Source: Chloroflexota bacterium (GTDB lineage Bacteria; Chloroflexota; Limnocylindria; Limnocylindrales; CSP1-4). From it: a stretch of 5,979 nt of DNA. The position numbers were made by a program, and so were the translations under genes. Each line of letters opens with the position of its first letter. Within the stretch, counting starts at the first letter, position 1. Below are positions 1 to 5,979 of the stretch, piece by piece. The DNA lies in NCBI GenBank assembly GCA_016875645.1, contig VGPE01000181.1, forward strand, positions 1 to 5,979, given 5' to 3'. A model generated the notes under the pieces. It worked only from the letters and a program-made list of their open reading frames with translations, had not been told where the DNA came from and did not search any database.

Positions 1-1
1 C

Positions 2-358
2 GGCGCGATCAGCGTTCTGATCCTGTTCGCGATCATGCTCACCCAGAGCAAGTCCGCGCCCGCCCGCCTCGTCTTCCAGACCCAGGCCGTGTCCGCGGCG
101 GTGGCGGCGGTCGTGATCGCGATCGTCATCGCCATCACCGTCACGGCAACCGAGTGGGGCGAAGTCACCAGGCGCCTGCGCACCGCAACCGACGAGCTGG
201 CGGCGGTCCTCTTCGCCGACTATGTCCTGCCCTTCGAGATCGTCAGCGTGATGCTGCTGGCGGCCGTGATCGGCGGGGTGTTCCTCGCCCGCCGCGAGCA
301 GCGCCCCGATGAACCTGGCGGCGGTGCTTCCGAGGGCCGCGGGGGCCGGGCCCCGTGA
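2..358 (+). CDS. nuoJ: NADH-quinone oxidoreductase subunit J, 5'-truncated
   Basis: Membrane subunit J of complex I, which sits between the quinone-binding end and the antiporter-like subunits and helps transmit redox-driven conformational change. The frame is open from the first complete codon at position 2 and gives 118 residues. The family is usually about 165-200 residues, so roughly the first third lies outside the window. The visible protein begins with GAISVLILFAIML, matching the glycine-rich third transmembrane helix of NuoJ, which carries the family's pi-bulge. A long Val/Ile/Ala helix follows, then a polar loop, then the last helix with the family signature LPFEIVSVMLLAAVIGGVFL. An ATG at 35 lies inside the conserved helix and is not the start. 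The C-terminal tail is short, Gly/Arg-rich and probably disordered. Its TGA overlaps the nuoK GTG by four bases. Identification rests on family motifs and synteny with nuoK-N. Confidence 0.93.
   Translation, partial: GAISVLILFAIMLTQSKSAPARLVFQTQAVSAAVAAVVIAIVIAITVTATEWGEVTRRLRTATDELAAVLFADYVLPFEIVSVMLLAAVIGGVFLARREQRPDEPGGGASEGRGGRAP
341..358 (+). promoter_or_regulatory. GC-rich hairpin and GTGA stop/start overlap at the nuoK start
   Basis: A perfect inverted repeat, GGGGC (342-346), CGG loop, GCCCC (350-354), ends on the base before the nuoK GTG at 355. The nuoJ stop TGA (356-358) shares bases with that GTG. No good Shine-Dalgarno sequence sits at normal distance: GAGGG at 332-336 is about 18 bases away. 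It is inferred that a ribosome finishing nuoJ would melt the stem and re-initiate on nuoK, giving translational coupling. The stem is short, and such inverted repeats are common in GC-rich DNA, so a regulatory role is only a possibility. Confidence 0.35.
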
Positions 359-666
359 GCAACTCCCTCGACGCGTACCTCGTCCTCTCGGGGATCCTCT
401 TCTCGATCGGGACCTTCGGGTTCCTCGCCCGGCGCAACGCCATCAGCATGCTGATGTCCATCGAACTGATGCTCAACGCGGTGAACCTCGCGATCATCGC
501 CTTCGGCTCGTTCGTGGAGTCGCTGCAGGCGGACTCGTCGGTCATCGCGCTGCTGGTGATTGCGGTCGCCGCGGCCGAGGCGACGGTCGGTCTCGCGATC
601 GTGATCGCGATCTACCGCAACCGCCGAACGCCGCTGGTCGACGAGTACGACACGATGCGCCAGTAG
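355..666 (+). CDS. nuoK: NADH-quinone oxidoreductase subunit K
   Basis: Small membrane subunit of complex I, homologous to MnhC/MrpC and mitochondrial ND4L. It contributes to the proton path next to NuoJ and NuoN. The protein is 103 residues, the normal family length of about 100, with three predicted helices (roughly residues 7-24, 30-53 and 62-87). The second helix carries the hallmark MSIELMLNAVNL with Glu37, and the third carries Glu75 in AAAEATVGLA. These correspond to the two buried glutamates (E36 and E72 in E. coli NuoK) needed for activity. The start is GTG at 355, which places the conserved first helix at the usual distance from the N terminus. It overlaps the nuoJ stop, so translation is probably coupled. 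The TAG stop is followed by nuoL after 12 bases. Nothing in the protein is unusual. Confidence 0.97.
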   Translation: MSNSLDAYLVLSGILFSIGTFGFLARRNAISMLMSIELMLNAVNLAIIAFGSFVESLQADSSVIALLVIAVAAAEATVGLAIVIAIYRNRRTPLVDEYDTMRQ

Positions 667-678
667 GCCGGCGCGACG

Positions 679-2625
679 ATGCTCGAGCTGGTTCCCCTCA
701 TCCCTGCCCTTCCGATCGCGGGCTTCGCGATCACGGCGCTGATCGGCCGTCGCCTCGGCAAGCGCGCGTCGGTGATCCCCGTTCTGGCGGTCATCGCCGC
801 GTGGGCGATCAGCATGGCCGTGGTGTACGCGGTGCTGACGCACCAGGAGCCGTTCGGCGAGGCCGGCGCGACCATCGCGCTCTGGCAGTGGATCCCGGCC
901 GGCGCCTTCCACGTGGATATCGCGTTCCACGTGGATGCGCTGACTGCGGCGCTGCTGATCGTCGTAACGACCATCGGCATGCTCGTCCACATCTATTCGA
1001 TCGGGTACATGAGCCATGACCCGGGGTACTGGCGGTTCTTCGCCTACCTCAACCTGTTCATGTTCTCGATGCTGCTCCTGGTCCTGGCCGACAACTTCCT
1101 GGTGGTGTTCGTGGCCTGGGAGCTCGTCGGCCTGTGCAGCTACCTGCTGATCGGCTTCTGGTACCGGCGGCGGTCGGCGGCGCTGGCCGCGAAGAAGGCG
1201 TTCATCGTCAACCGCGTGGGCGACGTGGGCTTCGCCCTCGGGATCATGCTGATCTGGTCCCAGCTCGGCACCCTCAACATCGGTGAGGTGATCGAGCGCA
1301 TCGGCGAGCTGGACTCGGTGGTCGTCTCGCTGATCGCCCTGCTGATCTTCGCGGGCGCGGTCGGCAAGAGCGCCCAGTTCCCGCTCCACGTCTGGCTGCC
1401 GGACGCCATGGAGGGCCCGACCCCGGTCTCGGCCCTCATCCATGCCGCGACGATGGTCAACGCTGGCGTGTACCTCGTCGCGCGGACGGGGGCGATCTTC
1501 GCCCACGCACCCGAAGTGATGGTGGTCGTCGTCGCGGTCGGAATCTTCACGGCGATCCTCGCCGCGTCCATCGCGTTCACCCAGACCGACATCAAACGCG
1601 TGCTGGCCTACTCCACGCTGAGCCAGCTCGGCTACATGTTCGCGGCGCTCGGCGTCGGCGCATACACCGCGGCCATCTTCCACCTCATGACGCACGGCTT
1701 CTTCAAGGGCCTGCTCTTCCTCGGCTCGGGGTCGGTGATCCATGCGGTCCACGAGGAGCAGGACATGCGGCGCATGGGTGGCCTTGCGAAGAAGATCCCC
1801 ATCACCTACGCGACCATGGCGATCGGCGCCATCGCCATCTCGGGGATCCCGCCGCTGGCAGGTTTCTTCAGCAAGGACGAGATCCTCGCCGAGTCGTTCA
1901 AGAACGGCTTCCTGTGGGTCTGGGCGATCGGCCTGCTCGTCGCGGGCATGACGGCGTTCTACATGTTCCGGCTGATCGGGCTCACGTTCTGGGGCGGGTT
2001 CCGCGGTCCGCGCGAGATCTGGGATCGCGTCCACGAGTCGCCCGCGGTCATGACGATCCCGCTCATCCTGCTCGCCATCCCGTCACTGTTCATCGGGCTC
2101 GCGATCGGCTTCCCGCCCGAGAACGGGCTCCTGCACGGCTGGCTCGAGCCGATCTTCCACGAGGCGCGCGAGCTGCTGCACCTCGAGCACCACGAATACC
2201 AGGTCTTCGGCATCGACGGCGCACTCCTCGTCGCCAGCGTGGCGATCGCTGTCATCGGCATCGTGATCGCCTTGCGGCTGTTCGGCGTGGAGTTCCCGGG
2301 CCTGCGGGGTCAGGCTCGGCCTGAGGCCGTGCAGCGGCTGAGCGCGCGGCTGCCCTTCCCGTATCGGGCCTCGCTCAACAAGTGGTGGTTTGACGAGCTC
2401 TACGACCTGCTGTTCATCCGCATCGGCGGCCGGATCGCGGCGTTCCTCTGGTGGTTCGACCGCGTCGTCGTCGACGGCACCGTCAACGGCGTCGGCGTCC
2501 TGACCACGGATGCCGGCCGCGGCCTGCGGCGGGTCCAGACCGGGCGGGTCCAGAACTATGCGCTGGGCATCGCCATCGGCCTGATCGTGATGGCGGGGTC
2601 CTACCTCGTGATCGCCGGGCGCTGA
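679..2625 (+). CDS. nuoL: NADH-quinone oxidoreductase subunit L
   Basis: Distal antiporter-like proton-pumping subunit of complex I (ND5 homologue). The protein is 648 residues, typical for NuoL. An N-terminal domain (about 1-115) is followed by the proton-antiporter core (about 130-430) and a C-terminal extension. Visible key residues are Glu148 in WELVGLCSYLLIGFW, Asp182 in NRVGDVGF, Lys230 in GKSAQFPLHVWLPDAMEGPTP, His255 in SALIHAATMV, Lys343 in THGFFKGLLF, and Lys399-Asp400 in GFFSKDEIL. They match the channel residues known from E. coli NuoL. The end of the protein has NKWWFDELYD (568-577) and GRVQNYALG (622-630), as expected for the lateral helix and final anchoring helix. A His/Glu-rich loop lies at 486-506. 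The ATG at 679 is the first in frame and gives the usual hydrophobic N terminus. No clear ribosome-binding site is seen in the 12-base gap after nuoK. Confidence 0.98.
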   Translation: MLELVPLIPALPIAGFAITALIGRRLGKRASVIPVLAVIAAWAISMAVVYAVLTHQEPFGEAGATIALWQWIPAGAFHVDIAFHVDALTAALLIVVTTIGMLVHIYSIGYMSHDPGYWRFFAYLNLFMFSMLLLVLADNFLVVFVAWELVGLCSYLLIGFWYRRRSAALAAKKAFIVNRVGDVGFALGIMLIWSQLGTLNIGEVIERIGELDSVVVSLIALLIFAGAVGKSAQFPLHVWLPDAMEGPTPVSALIHAATMVNAGVYLVARTGAIFAHAPEVMVVVVAVGIFTAILAASIAFTQTDIKRVLAYSTLSQLGYMFAALGVGAYTAAIFHLMTHGFFKGLLFLGSGSVIHAVHEEQDMRRMGGLAKKIPITYATMAIGAIAISGIPPLAGFFSKDEILAESFKNGFLWVWAIGLLVAGMTAFYMFRLIGLTFWGGFRGPREIWDRVHESPAVMTIPLILLAIPSLFIGLAIGFPPENGLLHGWLEPIFHEARELLHLEHHEYQVFGIDGALLVASVAIAVIGIVIALRLFGVEFPGLRGQARPEAVQRLSARLPFPYRASLNKWWFDELYDLLFIRIGGRIAAFLWWFDRVVVDGTVNGVGVLTTDAGRGLRRVQTGRVQNYALGIAIGLIVMAGSYLVIAGR

Positions 2626-2627
2626 CG

Positions 2628-4163
2628 ATGGACATCACGCTCATGCCGATCCTCACGCTGATCACGTTCGTGCCGCTGGCCGGGGCCATCCTGATCGCAT
2701 TCCTGCCGCGGGGCTCCGTGGGCCTCGTCCGGGCCGTCGCGCTGGGGACGGCGCTCGTCACGTTCGTCCTGTCGCTCTTTCTGCTGGTCGGCTTCCTGCC
2801 GGGCCGGCCGGGCTTCCAGTTCCTCGAGGAGGTCGACTGGATTCCGGCCTTCGGCATCCAGTACAAACTGGGCGTCGACGGGCTCAGCGTCGCGCTGGTG
2901 GTCCTGACCACCACGCTCACCTGGATCAGCATCCTCGCGAGCTTCGGGCCGATCAAGGACCGCGTGAAGGAGTACATGATCTCCTTCCTGATCCTCGAGG
3001 TCGGCATGATCGGGGTCTTCGTCGCCCTCGACCTCTTCCTGTTCTACATCTTCTTCGAGGTCGTGCTGGTGCCGATGTACCTGATCATCGGCATCTGGGG
3101 TGGCGCCAACCGCATCTACGCCACGATCAAGTTCGTCATCTATACGCTCGTCGGCTCACTGCTGATGCTGGTCGGCATCCTGGCCACAGCGTTCGCCTTC
3201 CAGGCTGCGACCGGCAGCTGGAACGGCGCGTTCGACTACGAGCAACTGCGCGGATTCGGATTCGACGGCACCCTCCAGCTCTTCGCGTTCGGTGCCTTCT
3301 TCCTCGCGTTTGCGATCAAGGTGCCGATGTTCCCATTCCACACCTGGCTGCCCGATGCGCACGTCGAGGCGCCGACCGCGGGCTCGGTGATCCTGGCCGG
3401 CATCCTGCTAAAGCTCGGCGGCTACGGGTTCATCCGGTTCGCGGTGCCGCTCTTCGCGGACGCCGCACAGACGTGGGCGCCGCTCATCATCGTGCTCAGC
3501 CTGATCGCGATCATCTACGGCGCGATCGTCGCGCTGGTCCAGCCGGACCTCAAGAAGCTGGTCGCCTATTCGTCGGTCAGCCACATGGGCTTCGTGACCC
3601 TGGGCGTGTTCGCCTTCCAGGAGCAGGCGCTCCAGGGGGCGATCCTGCAGATGATCAACCACGGCCTCATCACCGGCGCCCTCTTCCTCCTGGTCGGCGT
3701 GATCTACGAGCGGACGCACGACCGGACGATCGCGAAGTACGGGGGGCTCTCCGAGCGGACGCCGGTCTACGCCGTCGCCTTCGGCTTCTTCATTTTCGCG
3801 TCGGCCGGCCTGCCGGGGCTATCGGGCTTCGTTGGCGAGTTCCTGACGTTGGTCGGCACGTTCGCGGTGAACCCGTGGGCAGCCGTGGTCGCCACCTTCG
3901 TGATGATCGCTGCCGCCGCGTACCTGCTCTGGATGTTCCAGCGGGTCTTCTTCGGCGAGGTGTCGGAGTTCCTCAAAGGCATCGGGCACCACCTCGAGGA
4001 CCTGCGCCCGGTCGAGACGCTCACGCTGGTGCCGCTGGGCGCGCTGGTGGTCGTGTTCGGGCTTGTTCCGGGACTGCTGCTGACGCTGGTCCAGGGCACG
4101 GTCACGGCGATGATCGGCGACGCCACGGCGGGCAACGCGATCAACCTGGCGTTCTGGCGATGA
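2628..4163 (+). CDS. nuoM: NADH-quinone oxidoreductase subunit M
   Basis: Middle antiporter-like proton-pumping subunit of complex I (ND4 homologue). The protein is 511 residues, close to the usual 490-510, with about 14 helices. Key residues are Glu144 in FYIFFEVVLVPMYLIIGIWG, Lys231 in AFAIKVPMFPFHTWLPDAH, Lys262 in GILLKLGGYG, the LVAYSSVSHMGFV segment (311-323), and Glu404 in GLSGFVGEFL. They match the functional E144, K234, K265 and E407 of E. coli NuoM. The ATG at 2628, two bases after the nuoL stop, was chosen because translation from it gives a hydrophobic N terminus (MDITLMPILTLITFVPLAG). The frame stays open upstream to 2451, but that part is an Arg-rich shadow of nuoL. No Shine-Dalgarno is visible, so re-initiation after nuoL is likely. 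The stop is followed in frame by a second TGA at 4167-4169. Confidence 0.98.
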   Translation: MDITLMPILTLITFVPLAGAILIAFLPRGSVGLVRAVALGTALVTFVLSLFLLVGFLPGRPGFQFLEEVDWIPAFGIQYKLGVDGLSVALVVLTTTLTWISILASFGPIKDRVKEYMISFLILEVGMIGVFVALDLFLFYIFFEVVLVPMYLIIGIWGGANRIYATIKFVIYTLVGSLLMLVGILATAFAFQAATGSWNGAFDYEQLRGFGFDGTLQLFAFGAFFLAFAIKVPMFPFHTWLPDAHVEAPTAGSVILAGILLKLGGYGFIRFAVPLFADAAQTWAPLIIVLSLIAIIYGAIVALVQPDLKKLVAYSSVSHMGFVTLGVFAFQEQALQGAILQMINHGLITGALFLLVGVIYERTHDRTIAKYGGLSERTPVYAVAFGFFIFASAGLPGLSGFVGEFLTLVGTFAVNPWAAVVATFVMIAAAAYLLWMFQRVFFGEVSEFLKGIGHHLEDLRPVETLTLVPLGALVVVFGLVPGLLLTLVQGTVTAMIGDATAGNAINLAFWR

Positions 4164-4330
4164 GCATGATCCGAACCGGCGCGCATCGGATGGCGAGGCA
4201 ATTGCAAGCGCCCAGCTCCGCAAGCGAGCAGGCGGAGCGAGCGCACTCAGGCGTGCGGAGCGGCTTCGCAGCCGCGCAGTGGGCAAGCCGCGAGCTTCGC
4301 AGATCGCCCGCGAGGCAGTGTGCGCGATGA
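4160..4330 (+). CDS. Possible 56-residue ORF bridging nuoM and nuoN (doubtful)
   Basis: I do not recognise this protein. The ATG at 4160 overlaps the nuoM stop in ATGA, and its TGA (4328-4330) overlaps the nuoN start in a second ATGA, so it would be coupled at both ends. The 56 residues are Arg-, Ala- and Ser-rich, start MSMIRTGAHR, contain no membrane segment or known motif, and end RQCAR. Evidence against a real gene: about 13 of 56 codons end in A or T, while the last 26 codons of nuoM have one such codon. Rare-type codons (AGA, CGA, TGT, CTT) appear. The DNA is largely short repeats and hairpins, and no ribosome-binding site is seen. It could be a spacer ORF that serves to carry ribosomes from nuoM to nuoN, or simply chance. 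Confidence 0.2.
   Translation: MSMIRTGAHRMARQLQAPSSASEQAERAHSGVRSGFAAAQWASRELRRSPARQCAR
4164..4326 (+). repeat. Repeat- and hairpin-rich spacer between nuoM and nuoN
   Basis: This 163-base gap is made of short repeated words. GCAAGC occurs at 4204, 4220 and 4283. GCGGAGCG occurs at 4232 and 4255. GCTTCGCAG occurs at 4263 and 4294. Three stem-loops are visible. The first is GCTCCGC (4215-4221) with GCGGAGC (4232-4238) and a 10-base loop. The second is GCGGCT (4260-4265) with AGCCGC (4270-4275) and a TCGC loop. The third is a small GCGA/TCGC stem at 4290-4300. There is no T-run after any stem, so these are not standard terminators. No promoter-like -35/-10 pair stands out. The heptamer GCGATGA flanks the spacer at 4157-4163 and 4324-4330. 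It resembles a REP-like dispersed intergenic repeat, but whether it recurs in the genome cannot be seen from one window. Confidence 0.6.
4312..4315 (+). promoter_or_regulatory. Weak ribosome-binding site for nuoN
   Basis: GAGG lies 11 bases before the ATG at 4327, slightly longer than ideal spacing. It is too close (2 bases) to the alternative in-frame GTG at 4318 and lies downstream of the GTG at 4279. It therefore supports ATG 4327 as the nuoN start. The match is only four bases, so it is weak evidence on its own. Confidence 0.35.
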
Positions 4331-5784
4331 CCTGGCAGGACCTCTCCACCGCTGCGCCGCTGGTCGCGGCGATCCTCCTGGCGATCACCGTGCTGATCGT
4401 GGACCTGATCTGGCCTGGCCGCAAAGCCCTGTCAATCACCACCGCCCTGGTCGGCCTCGCCATCGTCGCCGCCCTGTCGGCGACCGCGACGCCGGGCACC
4501 GCATTCGGCGGCGCCTACACGCAGGACGCCCTGACGAGCTTCCTCAATGTGCTGTTCGTGGCACTCGTGGCCCTGACCATCATGTTCGCGCCCGACTACC
4601 TCGAATCGCGGGACCTGCCGATCGCCGAGTTCTCGGTCGTCCTGATCTTCGCCATGACGGGCGCCATGCTGATCGCCGCGTCAGCGGACCTGCTGCTCAT
4701 GTTCCTGGGCCTCGAGCTGATGGTGCTGCCCGGCTACATGCTCGCGGCGTTCGCGAAGCGCGACGCCCTTTCCACCGAGGGTGCCATCAAGTACTTCCTT
4801 CTGGGCTCCTTCTCGTCGGCCATCTTCCTCTTCGGCCTCGCGTTCACCTGGGGCCTCGCGGGCTCGACGCGTGTGGCGGATGTGGCCGCGCACCTGTCCG
4901 AGATCGCCGCTGGCGGGGCGGCGCTGTCGCCGGGCCTCGCGATGGGGCTGGCGTTCATGACCACGGGTGTCGCGTTCAAGATCGCCGCGGTGCCGTTCCA
5001 CTACTGGACGCCCGACGCATACCAGGGATCGCCCACGCCGGTCACTGGCTACCTGTCGGTCGGACCCAAGATCGGCGCCTTCGCCCTCGTCCTGCGCCTG
5101 TTCGTCGGGGCGCTCGACCCGCTCAAGGCTGACTGGGAGATCGTGGTCATCGTCCTTGCGGCGCTCACGATGACGCTGGGCAACCTCGTCGCGCTGACCC
5201 AGTCCAACGTCAAACGCATGCTCGCGTACTCGTCGATTGCGCACACCGGGTACATCCTGGTGGGCCTCGCTGCATATGCCGGGGGGCGGATCGAAGGCCT
5301 CGAGGGCCTGCTCTACTACGGTGCGGCCTATACCTTCATGAACCTGGGCGCATTCGCGGTGGTCGCCGCGCTCCAGCGACGGCCGGGCGTCACCAGCCAC
5401 CTGGACACGTTCGCGGGCCTTGGCCGGCGCGAGCCGGTGCTCGGCATCCTGATGACCCTGTTCCTGCTGTCATTGACGGGCATTCCGCCGTTCGCGGGAT
5501 TCTTCGCCAAGGCGTATGTGATTCTCGCCGCGGTCCAGGCCGGCGGCGCGAACACGATCCTGGCGGTGATCGCGGTCCTCAATGCGGCCGCGGCGGCGTT
5601 CTACTACCTGCGCGTCGTCGTCTACATGTTCATGCGGGAGCCGACAACCGAGGGCGCGCCACCGCGCCATGGCAACCTGGTCTGGGCAGGCTTGTGGGCC
5701 GCGTCGTTCCTGACAATTGCAATCGGCCTGTTCCCAGGGCCGCTGCTCGAGGTCGTCAACCAGGCCGCCCGGGCGCTGACGTAG
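4327..5784 (+). CDS. nuoN: NADH-quinone oxidoreductase subunit N
   Basis: Proximal antiporter-like proton-pumping subunit of complex I (ND2 homologue), contacting NuoK and NuoM. Translation from ATG 4327 gives 485 residues, the same length as E. coli NuoN, with about 14 helices. Key residues are Glu130 in GLELMVLPGYML, Lys155 in EGAIKYFLLGSF, Lys218 and His225 in AFKIAAVPFHYWTPDAYQG, Lys248 in GPKIGAFAL, the VKRMLAYSSIAHTGY segment (295-309), and Lys395 in GIPPFAGFFAKAYV. They match the residues studied in the E. coli protein (E133, K158, K217, H224, K247, K395). The frame is open upstream with GTG codons at 4279 and 4318, but the added residues would be polar and derive from the repeat spacer, so ATG 4327 is preferred. 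The C terminus ends normally after LFPGPLLEVVNQAARALT. It is probably the last gene of the operon. Confidence 0.97.
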   Translation: MTWQDLSTAAPLVAAILLAITVLIVDLIWPGRKALSITTALVGLAIVAALSATATPGTAFGGAYTQDALTSFLNVLFVALVALTIMFAPDYLESRDLPIAEFSVVLIFAMTGAMLIAASADLLLMFLGLELMVLPGYMLAAFAKRDALSTEGAIKYFLLGSFSSAIFLFGLAFTWGLAGSTRVADVAAHLSEIAAGGAALSPGLAMGLAFMTTGVAFKIAAVPFHYWTPDAYQGSPTPVTGYLSVGPKIGAFALVLRLFVGALDPLKADWEIVVIVLAALTMTLGNLVALTQSNVKRMLAYSSIAHTGYILVGLAAYAGGRIEGLEGLLYYGAAYTFMNLGAFAVVAALQRRPGVTSHLDTFAGLGRREPVLGILMTLFLLSLTGIPPFAGFFAKAYVILAAVQAGGANTILAVIAVLNAAAAAFYYLRVVVYMFMREPTTEGAPPRHGNLVWAGLWAASFLTIAIGLFPGPLLEVVNQAARALT

Positions 5785-5804
5785 GGTCGGACCCGGTCGG
5801 ACCC
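5785..5804. repeat. 10-bp tandem duplication just after nuoN
   Basis: GGTCGGACCC is repeated twice head to tail, directly after the nuoN TAG. Each copy is itself nearly self-complementary (GGTC/GACC), and GGGTC at 5784-5788 can also pair with GACCC at 5800-5804. It may add structure at the 3' end of the operon transcript. With only two copies, simple slippage is an adequate explanation. Confidence 0.7.
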
Positions 5805-5820
5805 GGCGCCCGCCACGTGA

Positions 5821-5849
5821 CCTGCGCGTCGATCGGCCGGTGACGCAGG
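5821..5849. terminator. Candidate stem-loop at the operon end
   Basis: CCTG (5821-5824) pairs with CAGG (5846-5849), and CGTC (5827-5830) pairs with GACG (5842-5845). This makes an 8-bp stem with a 2-base bulge and an 11-base loop. Alternatively CCTGCG pairs with CGCAGG without a bulge. It lies 36 bases after the nuoN stop, between nuoN and a probable convergent gene, so it could serve either strand. There is no T-run on either side, so it is not a canonical intrinsic terminator. It could be a 3'-end stabilising stem, with termination by Rho. The rest of 5785-5935 shows no gene. Confidence 0.3.
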
Positions 5850-5935
5850 CGGCACCGAGGACCTGGACGGCCGACGACCTCGCGGGCCAGGGACGGCCAC
5901 CGCCGAGGGCAGCACGCCACCCGACGGGCCGCAGC

Positions 5936-5979
5936 TCACGGGGGCGTCACCTCGATCTCCGGCATGACCGACTGGATCC
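5936..5979 (-). CDS. Probable 3' end of a convergent gene, product unknown
   Basis: Reading the minus strand inward from the window edge, one frame gives 13 codons ending MPEIEVTPP and then TGA (plus-strand TCA at 5936-5938). All 13 codons end in G or C, as in the nuo genes. This pattern starts right at the stop codon, which is what a true gene end would show. The fragment is too short to name a product or exclude chance. A plus-strand ATG at 5964 shares the same third positions and is the main competing reading, but the G/C pattern extends upstream of that ATG, favouring the minus strand. Confidence 0.35.
   Translation of the reverse strand, partial: IQSVMPEIEVTPP

Noticed and set aside
114..612. 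Repeated GATCGCGATC-like words in nuoJ and nuoK
   Set aside because: They encode Val/Ile/Ala runs in membrane helices with strong G/C-ending codon preference, so they follow from protein composition.
309..1019. Plus-strand open frame starting at ATG 309
   Set aside because: It overlaps nuoK and nuoL in another frame and gives an Arg/Pro/Gly/Asp-rich product with no motif. It is a shadow of the GC-rich genes.
220..2034. Very long (604-codon) open frame on the minus strand opposite nuoJ, nuoK and nuoL
   Set aside because: It is antisense to three clear complex I genes. Its translation is extremely rich in Arg, Asp, Glu and His without domains, as expected when GC-rich codons for hydrophobic residues are read backwards.
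2451..2627. In-frame upstream extension of nuoM
   Set aside because: The added 59 residues are Arg-rich and overlap the conserved C terminus of nuoL. ATG 2628 gives the standard NuoM N terminus.
4279..4326. Alternative GTG starts for nuoN at 4279 or 4318
   Set aside because: The extra residues come from the repeat spacer and are polar. ATG 4327 gives the family length and has GAGG upstream.
4198..5722. The AT-rich 9-mer CAATTGCAA occurs at 4199 and 5714
   Set aside because: Two copies, one inside nuoN coding sequence, with no shared flanks or arrangement. Treated as chance.
5622..5939. Minus-strand open frame over the nuoN end and intergenic region
   Set aside because: Most of it is antisense to nuoN, the product is Pro/Arg/Ser-rich without motifs, and it conflicts with the better supported minus-strand gene end at 5936-5979.

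Overview
This window is the distal part of a respiratory complex I (NADH:quinone oxidoreductase, NDH-1) operon, entirely on the plus strand. The order is nuoJ (5' end cut by the window edge), nuoK, nuoL, nuoM, nuoN. All five encode membrane-arm subunits. The DNA is GC-rich with strong G/C preference at third codon positions. Several junctions lack a recognisable Shine-Dalgarno sequence. The organism is a high-GC bacterium. The general feel of the proteins and short-repeat spacer suggests an uncultured Chloroflexota-type or actinobacterial-type lineage, but that is a weak impression and not demonstrated by the sequence.

Layout: 2-358 is the C-terminal two-thirds of nuoJ. 355-666 is nuoK, whose GTG start overlaps the nuoJ stop (GTGA). 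679-2625 is nuoL, 12 bases after nuoK. 2628-4163 is nuoM, 2 bases after nuoL. 4164-4326 is a 163-base spacer of short repeats and hairpins, exceptional in this otherwise compact operon. 4327-5784 is nuoN. 5785-5935 is intergenic, with a 10-bp tandem duplication and a stem-loop. At 5936-5979 the last 13 codons of a minus-strand gene are probably visible, which would make nuoN the last gene of the operon, facing a convergent neighbour.

How the genes work together: NuoL, NuoM and NuoN are the three antiporter-like proton-channel subunits. NuoK and NuoJ form the small-subunit part of the membrane arm that links the quinone site to those channels. All expected key charged residues are present in full-length proteins, so the complex looks functional.

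The one unusual place is the nuoM-nuoN junction. The nuoM stop and the nuoN start each sit in an ATGA inside a repeated GCGATGA heptamer. The spacer between them is open in one frame from the first ATGA to the second, giving a possible 56-codon ORF coupled at both ends. Its codon use is unlike its neighbours and it is made of repeats, so an inserted or expanded repeat that split an ancestral ATGA overlap is the more likely explanation. I did not find a convincing new biological system here.
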